Both the position numbers and the translations under genes were made by a program. Below the pieces are notes generated by a model. That model saw nothing but the letters and a program-made list of their open reading frames with translations, searched no databases and was not told the origin of the DNA. This document shows positions 7,696-15,989 of a DNA stretch of 16,216 nucleotides, piece after piece. Source of the DNA: Spirochaeta sp. (lineage in GTDB: Bacteria > Spirochaetota > Spirochaetia > DSM-2461); contig JAUVIY010000023.1 of NCBI GenBank assembly GCA_030592625.1, positions 1 through 16,216 of the forward strand, written 5' to 3'. Each line of letters begins with the position of its first letter. Position 1 is the stretch's first letter.

Positions 7696-7704
7696 TGCTA
7701 TAAT
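7696..7704 (+). promoter_or_regulatory. Possible internal extended -10 promoter upstream of tctB
   Basis: TGCTATAAT is a perfect extended -10 element (TGnTATAAT), 15 nt after the tctC stop. No recognisable -35 is present, which extended -10 promoters tolerate. If active, transcription would begin near 7711, just before the stem-loop, and would feed tctBA independently of the main promoter. Confidence 0.35.
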
Positions 7705-7716
7705 CACTAAATACCG

Positions 7717-7749
7717 GAGGCGGAGCGTCCTGTTTGGATGCACCGCCTC
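7717..7749 (+). promoter_or_regulatory. Intercistronic stem-loop between tctC and tctB (attenuator or mRNA stabiliser)
   Basis: A strong RNA hairpin is formed by GAGGCGG / CCGCCTC (7 bp), one A/A mismatch, GC/GC, then GTCC / GGAT with one G-U pair, and a 5-nt loop TGTTT. It is followed by TCTTTC, only a partial U-tract, so it may terminate a fraction of transcripts or protect the tctC 3' end from exonucleases. Either would give more TctC than TctAB, as a transporter with an abundant binding protein requires. Confidence 0.55.
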
Positions 7750-7765
7750 TCTTTCAGAGGATACG

Positions 7766-8281
7766 ATGAAAGAATCCAATATGCCCAAAGCCGATTTCGT
7801 GATGTCCATCCTGCTCATCGTCTTCGGTATCACCGTACTCATCATCTCAATCGGCATGCCGCGCTTCGAGGAGATGGACGTCAATCCATATTCGGCTCCC
7901 GGTGTCGTACCGGGTTTCCTGGGTGCGATTATAGCCGTCCTGGGATTCGTTCTGCTGATTCGTTCCATAGTTCGTAAAGGCTTTAAGCTGGGCATCTCGG
8001 GACGTACCGTGAAGGAGTGGATTCGGGACGACTCGACCAGCCGGCTCATGCTGACCATCGGGTTGTGCCTGATTTACGCCCTCGTATTTATCGGGCTGGT
8101 ACCTTATGCGGTGGGAACGGTCCTGTTCATTTTCGCGTTCATACTGGTATTCGAATACCGGCGGGGAATTCCGCTGAGAGAACAGAAACGGATGTTTCTG
8201 GGAGCCACCCTGGTGTCGGTTCTCAGCGGGGTCTCCATATGGGTGTTATTCCGCTACCTGTTTCTCGTCAACTTGCCATAG
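7766..8281 (+). CDS. tctB: TTT transporter small membrane subunit TctB
   Basis: This is the small integral subunit of the tripartite tricarboxylate transporter, 171 residues, with four predicted hydrophobic segments. These lie at about residues 11-30 (DFVMSILLIVFGITVLIISI), 47-66, 90-130 (two short segments) and 147-167. The loop SAPGVVPGFLG after the first helix is characteristic of TctB. AGAGGA at 7756-7761 precedes ATG 7766 by 4 nt. The gene lies 84 nt after tctC, across the stem-loop, and 12 nt before tctA. TctB is a poorly conserved family, so the call depends partly on its place between tctC and tctA. Confidence 0.88.
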   Translation: MKESNMPKADFVMSILLIVFGITVLIISIGMPRFEEMDVNPYSAPGVVPGFLGAIIAVLGFVLLIRSIVRKGFKLGISGRTVKEWIRDDSTSRLMLTIGLCLIYALVFIGLVPYAVGTVLFIFAFILVFEYRRGIPLREQKRMFLGATLVSVLSGVSIWVLFRYLFLVNLP

Positions 8282-8293
8282 GAGGGATAATCC

Positions 8294-9826
8294 GTGCTGG
8301 AAGGACTGCGCTTTTTCGGAGAATCATTTATTACCTTCATGAGCCTGGGCATTATTTTCAATGTCTTGTGGGCTACTCAACTCGGTATCATCGTAGGGAT
8401 GCTCCCCGGCCTGACGGCTACCATGGGCGTCGCTTTGATGACCACTCTTACGTTCCGGATGCCCGCATCGGAGGCGGTTCTCATCCTGGTTTGCATGTAC
8501 GTAGGAGCCATATACGGCGGTAGCCGAAGCGCTATCCTGCTCAATATACCCGGAACTCCGGCCAATGCGGCCACCGCAGTGGACGGTTATCCCCTGGCCA
8601 AGCAAGGCCGTGCCGGCCGGGCTATCGGCCTCGCCACCACCGGTTCCTTCATCGGTACCTTTATCGGAATGATTATTCTTGCCTTGTTTACGCCTCTGAT
8701 CGGTAAATTCGCCCTGGAGTTTAAATCCTTCGAATTCTTCTGGCTCTCCATATTCGGCATCGTCATCTGCGGGAACCTCACGGCGCCCAAGGATCCGCTT
8801 AAAGGGTGGATCGCCGGTTTTCTGGGGCTTCTCGTGGCTATGATCGGGATGGAGGGTATTCATGCCCATATCCGCTTTGCAAGGCCGGGATCTGAGCTTT
8901 CCGGTGGAATCGCTTTGCTTCCCGCCATGGTGGGGGCCTTCGGTTTCGCCGAGATTATTTCGGTGATGAAAATATCCGCCTATGAGGTGGTGAAAACCAA
9001 GATAGAACGGGTGATACCGAAATTCGTTGAGATTTGGATGCATAAGTGGACGATAATCCGCTCAGGAATAGTCGGTACCTTCATCGGGGCTATTCCCGGA
9101 GTGGGTGAGGATATCGCTGCCTGGGTGTCATACGACATGGCCAAGCGGGCGAGTAAGACTCCCGAGAAATTCGGCAAGGGATCAATCGAGGGGCTTATCG
9201 CCGCGGAAGCCGGGAATAACGCCTGCGTCGCCGGTGCCATGATTCCCGTTCTTTCTCTGGCTATTCCCGGGTCAGCACCGGCAGCAGTGCTCCTGGCGGC
9301 CATGTTTATCCACGGCGTCAGACCGGGTCCCCTAATCATGATCGAATTCCCTTCCTTTGTGTATGAAGTTGTTGTGATGGTTCTTCTGGCTTCGGCAGCC
9401 ATGCTGATATTGGGCCTTTCCATGGTACGGTGGCTGGTGAAAGTCCTGCTTGTACCCCGGCAGAAACTCATGCCCATCATTTTCGCCCTCTGTGTCGTCG
9501 GAGCCTTCGCTATTCAGGGCCGGGTGTTCGATATCGGTGTGATGGTGGCTTTCGGCCTCATCGGTTACATCCTCAGGGAGATGGAATATCCTATGGCGCC
9601 CCTCGTCCTGGGGATTATCCTGGGTGACATCCTGGACAAGAATCTCAGACGCGCTCTCATACTTTCCGATGGAACCCTGGAGCCATTTTTCAACCAGCCC
9701 ATCGGACTGGTTCTCTTCATCGTTACCCTCTTTGTTATATTGAGTAAGATGAAGTGGTTTCAGAACCTCATGATGATGCTGAAAAACCTGATAACCGCAC
9801 CGTTTCGTCAAAGCAAGGGAGGTTGA
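8294..9826 (+). CDS. tctA: TTT transporter large membrane subunit TctA
   Basis: This is the channel-forming subunit of the tripartite tricarboxylate transporter, with 510 residues and many hydrophobic helices, the usual size. Strong family signatures are present: GIIVGMLPGLTATMGVALM, then GAIYGGSRSAILLNIPGTP, NAATAVDGYPLAKQG, and in the second repeat GTFIGAIPGVGEDIAAWVSY and GLIAAEAGNNACVAGAMIP. The two similar halves reflect the internal duplication known for this family. The start is GTG, with GGAGGG at 8281-8286 seven nt upstream, overlapping the tctB stop. The stop itself lies next to AAGGGAGGT (9815-9823), which looks like the orphaned ribosome-binding site of a decayed downstream gene. 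Confidence 0.95.
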   Translation: MLEGLRFFGESFITFMSLGIIFNVLWATQLGIIVGMLPGLTATMGVALMTTLTFRMPASEAVLILVCMYVGAIYGGSRSAILLNIPGTPANAATAVDGYPLAKQGRAGRAIGLATTGSFIGTFIGMIILALFTPLIGKFALEFKSFEFFWLSIFGIVICGNLTAPKDPLKGWIAGFLGLLVAMIGMEGIHAHIRFARPGSELSGGIALLPAMVGAFGFAEIISVMKISAYEVVKTKIERVIPKFVEIWMHKWTIIRSGIVGTFIGAIPGVGEDIAAWVSYDMAKRASKTPEKFGKGSIEGLIAAEAGNNACVAGAMIPVLSLAIPGSAPAAVLLAAMFIHGVRPGPLIMIEFPSFVYEVVVMVLLASAAMLILGLSMVRWLVKVLLVPRQKLMPIIFALCVVGAFAIQGRVFDIGVMVAFGLIGYILREMEYPMAPLVLGIILGDILDKNLRRALILSDGTLEPFFNQPIGLVLFIVTLFVILSKMKWFQNLMMMLKNLITAPFRQSKGG

Positions 9827-10075
9827 GTCGCCTCGTACCATGCCAAAGCGTCGGCGGAAATTCCGGGAGCTCACTCGTTGCCGTTATGATTCAGCTCTCG
9901 AACGTACAAAGGTTTTTTGCCGTAGAGTATAGTTGTTATAATCAAGGAATCTCTGGATGACCTCCTGACGGACGGGTCCGTAGATGCCGTTATCTCCACT
10001 CCATCGGGTATGCATCTGGAACAGACCCTGGCTGCCGCAGCCGCCGGGAAACATCTTGTTATCGAAAAACCTCTA
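9827..10075 (+). pseudogene. Decayed Gfo/Idh/MocA-family oxidoreductase (N-terminal Rossmann fragment, frameshifted)
   Basis: Directly after the tctA stop, pieces of a Gfo/Idh/MocA NAD(P)-binding domain can be read by changing frame. They are: VASYHAKASAEIPGA (9827-9871); LVAV (9874-9885); YDSALERTKVF (9885-9917, sharing bases); AVEYSCYNQ (9919-9945); and ESLDDLL to VDAVISTPSGMH, AAAAGKHLVIEKPL (9947-10075). The last block carries the family hallmarks TP..H and AGKH.VIEKP. Four single-base indels explain the frames, including one extra T in the T6 run at 9912-9917. The start codon and roughly the first dozen residues (GxGxxG region) are missing. Everything beyond EKPL, about 250 residues, is absent. 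A functional sugar or polyol dehydrogenase cannot be made. The position says it was once the fourth gene of the tct operon. Confidence 0.82.
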
Positions 10076-10116
10076 AAGCGGAAGCCCTTTGGGGATTCCC
10101 GCATTATAGGTCTCTA

Positions 10117-10299
10117 GAACCTGGAGACTCTCGAATTATCATATACCAACGGCAGGTGGGTAAACTGCTCGATACCGAAATGGTATTACCCAAAGGGTAT
10201 TTCCGGACTGTCGGGAATCCGCTGGAAGAATTGGAAAGGTTCATTGAGGAACAGAATCTCAAGGAAACCGGATGCCTCTTAGTCTCCACTATCCGGTAG
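10117..10299 (+). pseudogene. Unrecognised coding-like remnant (C-terminal end of a lost gene?)
   Basis: Between the Gfo/Idh remnant and the cyclase promoter lies an open stretch of 60 codons with protein-like composition, ending TAG at 10297-10299. Readable parts are IIIYQRQVGKLLDTEM, LPKGYFRTVGNP and LEELERFIEEQNLKETG. There is no convincing start with a ribosome-binding site; an ATG at 10180 would give 39 residues. I recognise no family, and it does not resemble the missing part of a Gfo/Idh enzyme. It may be the far end of a second gene fused to the first by a deletion, or chance. Confidence 0.3.
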
Positions 10300-10380
10300 C
10301 GTTATAATTAACCCCGAGTTTAATTTGATGATTATTCCAAGTTCCATAATGATGTATAATCAATCAGAAGGTAATAACGG
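10300..10380 (+). promoter_or_regulatory. Promoter region of the cyclase-yej operon
   Basis: This AT-rich 80-bp gap holds two perfect TATAAT boxes, at 10303-10308 and 10355-10360. Neither has a good -35 at 16-18 nt. A short inverted repeat ATTAT-N10-ATAAT (10331-10350) lies just upstream of the second box, where an activator could bind. AGAAGG at 10366-10371 is the ribosome-binding site for the TTG start. The second TATAAT is the likelier start, giving a leader of about 14 nt. Confidence 0.45.
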
Positions 10381-11883
10381 TTGAACTTGGTGATCTGGAT
10401 CTACGTTTATTTTCTCTTTATCGGCTCGGTGGCCATGGTGTCTCTGGGAGTCCTGGCCCTGTTTCGTCGCAGAAGCCCCGAGGTGGTGTTCTTCGTGCTC
10501 CTTGTATTCTCCTCGGCGATATACGCCTTCAGTTACGCCATGGAAGTGACGAGACTTGTGCCCGAGGCAATCAAGATATGGTCCAGAGCCGAGTACATGG
10601 GCATACCGTACATCGTATCATTCCTCTTTCTGTTCGTGCTGCATTTCGTCAATTCAGGACGTCGAATTCCGCGAGTGTTAATAGTTCTGCCTCTTCTGAT
10701 TTCCTTTTCAATCATGACAATCCGGCAGACCAACGATTTTCACTGGCAGTATTACACAAGTCTGACTTTCGAAAGCTATAACGGATTCATGCTGATGAAA
10801 GTCGGCAAAGGCTTCTGGTACTGGATTTTAGCCGGGTATAATGTCCTCGGTATCGTCCTTTCAGTGCTGTTGATCGCCGCCTATCTGGTCCGTGTGGCCA
10901 GGGCAAATCGTCAGCAGGGAGTGCTGTTGCTCCTGGGTTCCATCCTGCCGTTAATTCCCTATATTGTTCATGTCTCGGGTTTATATCAAAGCGGGTTGGA
11001 CATCATTCCCGCCGCCATAACCTTGTCAACTTTTATATTTTATATTGCAATTTTCCGTTACAACCTGTTTTCCCTGATACCTGTGGGGCGTGACTGGCTG
11101 GTGGAAACGATGGCCGATGCCGTTATTGTCCTGAACAAACAGCACTGTGTGGCGGATGCCAACCCCTCCGCCAGGAGAGAGTTCGGCCTGGAAGGTATTG
11201 ACCCTATGGGTCACGATGTTTCGAATGTCATGCCACTTCTGAATTCGACCCTGGAATCCGGAGAGCGGATGAAGGCGAACGATAAGATTTGGGAAATCAC
11301 CCGGACACCATTACCCTCCACACGCAGAAGTACTGAAGGAGTCCTGATTGTCGCCCATGATGTCACCGAGTTGGAGCGCATGGCCCGGGAAGACATGCTG
11401 ACCGGTCTTTTAAACCGTCACAGCTGGGACGATGCTGTATCAACAGAGATGCTTCGTCTCTCCCGGCACGACCGATACGGATCGGTTCTCTTTGTCGATC
11501 TCGATCATTTCAAACATGTGAACGATTCCCACGGCCATGCCGCCGGAGATGAAGTACTGAAAACCGTCGCCAAGGTGCTGAAGGATGGTGTCCGCCGACC
11601 GGACCTCGTCGGCAGGTATGGCGGTGAAGAGTTCGTCATTTTCCTGCCGGAATCCCGACCGGAGGAAGCCGTCGAGGTTGCCGATCGCCTGAGAATCGAT
11701 TTGATGGAAGAGATAGTTGTCAGCAGCAGCGTCGAAGTTTCCGTCACCGGAAGTTTCGGCGTGGCCGGCTGCCTTATAAATACTGAAACCAGTCTTGAGG
11801 ATCTGGTGAACATAGCTGACAAAGCACTTTTCAAGTCTAAACAATCCGGTCGAAACCGGGTAACCCTGTATAACGTGGTATAG
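10381..11883 (+). CDS. Membrane-bound diguanylate cyclase (7TM sensor, PAS-like, GGDEF)
   Basis: This protein makes c-di-GMP from two GTP at the inner membrane. It has 500 residues. Residues 1-230 hold about seven hydrophobic helices of the histidine-kinase N-terminal 7TM type (PEAIKIWSRAEYMGIPYI is typical). A PAS-like segment spans about 237-328, from WLVETMADAVIVLNKQ to VAHDVTE. The GGDEF domain covers about 335-497: DMLTGLLNRHSW, FVDLDHFKHVND, active-site GGEEF at 414-418, and SFGVA. RRPD at 405-408 is an intact I-site, so product inhibition is expected. The start is TTG, with AGAAGG 9 nt upstream; no better start lies nearby. Only 14 nt separate its stop from the yejA ATG, so it heads the transporter operon. 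The 7TM signal is unknown; a peptide-related cue is a guess from context. Confidence 0.93.
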   Translation: MNLVIWIYVYFLFIGSVAMVSLGVLALFRRRSPEVVFFVLLVFSSAIYAFSYAMEVTRLVPEAIKIWSRAEYMGIPYIVSFLFLFVLHFVNSGRRIPRVLIVLPLLISFSIMTIRQTNDFHWQYYTSLTFESYNGFMLMKVGKGFWYWILAGYNVLGIVLSVLLIAAYLVRVARANRQQGVLLLLGSILPLIPYIVHVSGLYQSGLDIIPAAITLSTFIFYIAIFRYNLFSLIPVGRDWLVETMADAVIVLNKQHCVADANPSARREFGLEGIDPMGHDVSNVMPLLNSTLESGERMKANDKIWEITRTPLPSTRRSTEGVLIVAHDVTELERMAREDMLTGLLNRHSWDDAVSTEMLRLSRHDRYGSVLFVDLDHFKHVNDSHGHAAGDEVLKTVAKVLKDGVRRPDLVGRYGGEEFVIFLPESRPEEAVEVADRLRIDLMEEIVVSSSVEVSVTGSFGVAGCLINTETSLEDLVNIADKALFKSKQSGRNRVTLYNVV

Positions 11884-11897
11884 GTGAGGGGTTGTAT

Positions 11898-13820
11898 ATG
11901 AAGTATTTGACGCTTATTGCGGGTTTCGCGGCGGTTCTGATCCTGTTCTCGTGCAATGATGGAACCGATGAAGATTCTTCCTTATCGGCTCCCATGGACG
12001 ATTCCCCGGATCCGGTGTCGGTGGAAAGGACCGTCCCTCCCAATCCCGTGGAACAGGTGAACGCAGACGGCGTCATCATCAGCCACGCCATTTCCCTGCG
12101 GACTGAACCCAGGTACCCGGCAGATTTTAAACATTTTGATTACGTCAATCCTGATGCTCCCAAGGGAGGCACCGTCACACTGGCGGCCACCGGAACCTAT
12201 GACAGTTTCCACCGTTATGGCCAGAGGGGTGATTCCGTCCCGGGTTCCACTCTGTTTTATGACTCACTGATGACAGCCAGCTCCGATGAGATTGAAGTCT
12301 ATTACGGCCTCATCGCCGGGACAGTGGAATATCCCCCGGATTATGACTGGATTATCTTCCATCTGCGGCCAGAGGCCCGGCATCAGGACGGGAAGCCCAT
12401 CGTCGCGGAAGACGTGGTGTTTTCGTTCAATAAATTCATCAATGAAGGCGTGTCCCAATTCAAATCCTATTACGGAGCCGTTACATCAGTAGAAGCTCTG
12501 GATGAAAACCGGGTGAAATTCACTCTTGAAGAGGGCGACAAGGAACTGCTCATCGCTCTGGGAGGACTCACCATCCTGCCGCCCCAGTACTGGCAGGATC
12601 GGGATTTCACCGAACCGCTCACCGAGCCCCCGCTGGGCAGCGGCGCCTATCGTGTTTCAGATTTCGCCATGGGACAATACGTCGTGTGGGAACGTCTCAA
12701 GGACTATTGGGCCATGGATATTCCGGTCATCAAGGGATCTCTCAACTTCGATTTCGTCCGTTATGATATGTACAGGGATGCGGTCGTCCAGCTCGAGGCT
12801 CTCAAATCCGGAGAGATAGACATGCGGTTCGAGCACATATCCAAACAGTGGGCCACCCAATACACCGGCCCAAATTTCGATGCGGGGTATATCGTCAAGG
12901 AAGTGCTGCCCGACGAAACCCCATCGAACATCCAGCGATACGTGTACAATATCGAGCGGGATATCTTTGCCGATCGCCGGGTCCGTGAGGCCCTGGGATA
13001 CGTCATGGACTTCGAATGGCTCAATCACAACCTGTTCTACGACCAGTATGCCCGGACACGGAGTTATTTCCAGGGAACGCCCTTCGAGGCCATGGGCCTG
13101 CCGGGTCCGGAAGAATTAGAGATTCTCGAACCCATCCGGGATCAGATTCCCGAGGAAGTCTTCACAACCGAATATCAACCTGTGGTGACGGATGGTTCCG
13201 GGAACGTCCGCAGCCAGATCGCCGCGGCCCTGGAGCTGTTCAAGGAGGCGGGTTGGGAAATTCAGGACCAGGTTCTGGTGAACGTCGAGACCGGGGAGCC
13301 TCTGGTCTTCGAGCTCCTCATCTATAGTCCGTCCACAGAACGCCCGGCCATTCCTTTCCAGGAGAACCTGAAAAAGCTGGGCGTGGCTATGAATATACGC
13401 CTGGTGGATTCGACTCAGTACATCAATCGGGTACGCGAACGGGATTTCGACCTCATCTCCTGGCCGGACGCCGGGAGCTTCTTTCCCGATTCGGGGCTGC
13501 AGATCGGCTGGCATTCGGAATACATCGACAGCACCTGGAATTTTTCCGGTGTGCAGGATCCTGCCGTGGACTACCTTGTGGAAGGTATCGTGGCCAACCA
13601 GAATGACAACCAGGCCCTCCTGTGGTGGGGCAGAGCCTTCGACCGGGTTCTCCAGTGGAACCATTACGGAATCTTCCTGTGGCATGCCGGGATCGATCGG
13701 GTGGCCTATTGGGATAAATTCTCCCGACCTGAGCTGAAACCGAAGTACGATTCCGGTACCGGCACCTGGTGGATCGACGAGGAGAAGCTGGCCCTCCTTC
13801 CCCAGAGTCAGTCCCGATAG
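11898..13820 (+). CDS. yejA: Peptide ABC transporter substrate-binding lipoprotein (YejA-like, SBP family 5)
   Basis: This is the receptor of a YejABEF-type oligopeptide importer (in enterobacteria also the microcin C uptake route). It has 640 residues, slightly longer than E. coli YejA. A lipoprotein signal peptide ends at LFSC with Cys19. A hydrophilic acidic/Pro linker to about residue 60 then tethers the domain. The body matches YejA closely: [19 protein letters not shown], then [58 protein letters not shown] and [15 protein letters not shown] at 11892 opens the frame, but ATG 11898 has GAGGGG 6 nt upstream. Lipid anchoring differs from the soluble E. coli protein. Co-transcribed with the cyclase before it and yejB 16 nt after it. 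Confidence 0.93.
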   Translation: MKYLTLIAGFAAVLILFSCNDGTDEDSSLSAPMDDSPDPVSVERTVPPNPVEQVNADGVIISHAISLRTEPRYPADFKHFDYVNPDAPKGGTVTLAATGTYDSFHRYGQRGDSVPGSTLFYDSLMTASSDEIEVYYGLIAGTVEYPPDYDWIIFHLRPEARHQDGKPIVAEDVVFSFNKFINEGVSQFKSYYGAVTSVEALDENRVKFTLEEGDKELLIALGGLTILPPQYWQDRDFTEPLTEPPLGSGAYRVSDFAMGQYVVWERLKDYWAMDIPVIKGSLNFDFVRYDMYRDAVVQLEALKSGEIDMRFEHISKQWATQYTGPNFDAGYIVKEVLPDETPSNIQRYVYNIERDIFADRRVREALGYVMDFEWLNHNLFYDQYARTRSYFQGTPFEAMGLPGPEELEILEPIRDQIPEEVFTTEYQPVVTDGSGNVRSQIAAALELFKEAGWEIQDQVLVNVETGEPLVFELLIYSPSTERPAIPFQENLKKLGVAMNIRLVDSTQYINRVRERDFDLISWPDAGSFFPDSGLQIGWHSEYIDSTWNFSGVQDPAVDYLVEGIVANQNDNQALLWWGRAFDRVLQWNHYGIFLWHAGIDRVAYWDKFSRPELKPKYDSGTGTWWIDEEKLALLPQSQSR

Positions 13821-13836
13821 AGGGAGTTCTGAAATC

Positions 13837-14964
13837 GTGGGTTCATACATCCTCCGCCGGCTCCTGCTGATCATCCCCACCCTCTTGGCGATTATCACGG
13901 TGAACTTCTTCATCGTTCAGGTAGCCCCCGGCGGACCTGTCGATCAGGCCATCGCCCAGGCGCGGGGTATCGAGTCCAATATGGCGATGGAGCGTATCTC
14001 CGGAACCGGCCAGATGGAAGCGGGGCAGACCGTCGGTGATGCGTCAGGTACGGACATGAATGCCGGCGGCGGATCAGACTCCCCTTATCGGGGGGCCCGA
14101 GGTTTGAATCCCGAAACTATCGCCGAGATAGAGAAGCAATACGGCTTCGACAAGCCCATTCACGTCCGGTACTTCAACATGCTCAAGAGCTATCTGCGCT
14201 TCGATTTCGGCGACAGCCTCTTTAAAGGACGCTCAGTTATCGGCCTGGTGGTGGAGCGCATGCCGGTATCCATTTCTCTGGGACTCTGGACCACCCTGTT
14301 GGTGTACCTGATTTCCATACCCCTGGGTATCCGCAAGGCGGTCCGGGACGGATCAAAGTTCGACCGCTGGACCAGTGCCGTGGTGGTGTTCGGAAACGCC
14401 GTGCCGTCCTTCCTCTTCGCCATCCTCCTCATCGTTCTCTTCGCCGGGGGGTCCTTCCTGAAGATTTTCCCCTTACGCGGCCTCATCTCCACGAATTGGA
14501 AGGATCTGAGTTTCGGGATGAAAATCCTGGATTATTTCTGGCATCTGGTGCTGCCGTTGACCGCCATGCTCATCGGCGGATTTGCTTCCCTCACCCTGCT
14601 GACGAAAAACTCCTTCATGGACGAGATCGGCAAGCAGTACGTTATGACCGCCCGGGCCAAGGGTCTGACGGAAAATAAAATCCTGTTTGGTCACGTGTTT
14701 CGGAACGCCATGCTCATCATCATCGCCGGCTTTCCCGGGGCCTTCATCGGTATGCTCTTCACCTCGTCGGTTATCATCGAGACCATCTTCTCACTCAACG
14801 GTCTGGGACTGTTGGGCTTCGAAGCGGTGATGCAGCGGGATTATCCGGTGATGTTCGGCACCCTCTTCATCTTCACCCTGCTCGGGTTGGTATTGGGACT
14901 CGTATCCGATCTGATGTACACCGTCATCGATCCCCGGATCGATTTCGAGAAGAGGGCTGTGTAG
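13837..14964 (+). CDS. yejB: Peptide ABC transporter permease YejB
   Basis: This is an inner-membrane permease of the YejABEF peptide importer, 375 residues. It opens with [20 protein letters not shown], which matches YejB almost position by position. [18 protein letters not shown] follows, then a periplasmic insert of about 60 residues that is typical of YejB and absent from DppB/OppB. Next come [12 protein letters not shown] and RFDFGDSLF. The EAA loop contacting the ATPase is [20 protein letters not shown], and the end DPRIDFEKR is conserved. The start is GTG, with AGGGAG at 13821-13826 ten nt upstream, overlapping the region just after the yejA stop. The yejE ATG follows its stop by 2 nt. 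Confidence 0.95.
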   Translation: MGSYILRRLLLIIPTLLAIITVNFFIVQVAPGGPVDQAIAQARGIESNMAMERISGTGQMEAGQTVGDASGTDMNAGGGSDSPYRGARGLNPETIAEIEKQYGFDKPIHVRYFNMLKSYLRFDFGDSLFKGRSVIGLVVERMPVSISLGLWTTLLVYLISIPLGIRKAVRDGSKFDRWTSAVVVFGNAVPSFLFAILLIVLFAGGSFLKIFPLRGLISTNWKDLSFGMKILDYFWHLVLPLTAMLIGGFASLTLLTKNSFMDEIGKQYVMTARAKGLTENKILFGHVFRNAMLIIIAGFPGAFIGMLFTSSVIIETIFSLNGLGLLGFEAVMQRDYPVMFGTLFIFTLLGLVLGLVSDLMYTVIDPRIDFEKRAV

Positions 14965-14966
14965 GC

Positions 14967-15989
14967 ATGAATATGAGTTCTCTTACCGCCGAACGTCTCC
15001 GCCGGTTCAAGCGCAATCGCTTAGGGCTTGTATCGGCATGGATTTTCGTGATCCTCTTTGTCTTATCCCTCTTCGCTGAATTCATTGCCAACGATCGGCC
15101 CCTGCTGATTCGATTCGATGGACAGCTATTCGCCCCGGTTTTCGTGAACTACCCCGAGACCGCCTTCGGCGGCGTCTTCGAGACCACCGCCGATTACCGG
15201 GATCCTTTCGTAGCTGATCTGATTATAGACAGGGGATGGATAATCTGGCCTCCTGTCCGTTTCAGTTACAACACCATAAATTACGATCTGCCCAGTCCCG
15301 CCCCCTCACCGCCCACTCATGTGAACATCCTGGGAACCGACGACCGGGGCCGGGATGTCCTGGCCCGGGTTCTCTATGGATTTCGTGTTTCGGTACTCTT
15401 CGGCCTCACCCTGACCCTGGTCTCCTCCGTGGTCGGGGTTTCGGTGGGAGCTTTCATGGGTTACTACGGTGGTAAATTGGACATTCTCGGACAGCGATTC
15501 ATCGAAGTCTGGGGCAGCCTGCCCACCCTCTTTATTCTCATCATTCTCTCCAGTATCATCCAACCCAATTTCTGGTGGCTCCTGGGTATACTTCTGCTTT
15601 TCAGCTGGATGGGCTTCGTCGGAGTGGTGCGGGCCGAATTCCTTCGGGCCCGGAATTTCGAGTACGTTCTCTCGGCCAAGGCTATGGGACTCTCGGACGG
15701 GCTCATCATCTATCGCCATGTCCTACCCAATGCCATGGTTGCCACCCTGACTTTCATGCCTTTCACTTTGAGTGGAGCCATCACTTCACTCACGGCCCTG
15801 GACTTCCTGGGATTCGGACTGCCCCCTGGTTCCCCATCTCTCGGCGAGCTGCTTGCCCAGTCCAAGGCCAATCTCCAGGCGCCATGGCTTGGGCTTTCCG
15901 CCTTCATTGTCCTGGCCCTCATTCTGGCCCTGTTGGTGTTTGCCGGTGAGGCCGTACGGGATGCATTCGATCCGAGGAAAGCGTCATGA
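14967..15989 (+). CDS. yejE: Peptide ABC transporter permease YejE
   Basis: This is the partner permease, 340 residues, matching the ~341 of E. coli YejE. It has an N-terminal [18 protein letters not shown] segment, a conserved periplasmic stretch ([20 protein letters not shown]), and [20 protein letters not shown], the permease signature. Then come [20 protein letters not shown] and the EAA loop [20 protein letters not shown]. The end, [10 protein letters not shown], is typical. ATG 14967 has GAGGG at 14952-14956 ten nt upstream; an alternative ATG at 14973 is in frame. The stop overlaps the yejF start (ATGA, 15986-15989), giving tight coupling of permease and ATPase synthesis. Confidence 0.95.
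   Translation: MNMSSLTAERLRRFKRNRLGLVSAWIFVILFVLSLFAEFIANDRPLLIRFDGQLFAPVFVNYPETAFGGVFETTADYRDPFVADLIIDRGWIIWPPVRFSYNTINYDLPSPAPSPPTHVNILGTDDRGRDVLARVLYGFRVSVLFGLTLTLVSSVVGVSVGAFMGYYGGKLDILGQRFIEVWGSLPTLFILIILSSIIQPNFWWLLGILLLFSWMGFVGVVRAEFLRARNFEYVLSAKAMGLSDGLIIYRHVLPNAMVATLTFMPFTLSGAITSLTALDFLGFGLPPGSPSLGELLAQSKANLQAPWLGLSAFIVLALILALLVFAGEAVRDAFDPRKAS

Noticed and set aside
8324..9043. Long open frame on the minus strand, antisense to tctA
   Set aside because: Low-complexity, Gly/His/Asp-rich translation without domains; it lies entirely opposite the strongly conserved TctA frame.
10306..10325. AATTAA-N8-TTAATT inverted repeat
   Set aside because: AT-only arms in an AT-rich gap; easily due to chance.
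9827..10380. Insertion sequence or prophage scar in the gene-poor gap
   Set aside because: No terminal inverted repeats, target duplications or transposase-like segments found; point indels and deletions explain the decay.
13116..13913. Minus-strand open frame of 265 codons opposite yejA/yejB
   Set aside because: The forward strand encodes clearly conserved YejA and YejB here; the antisense translation has no recognisable family and no ribosome-binding site of note.
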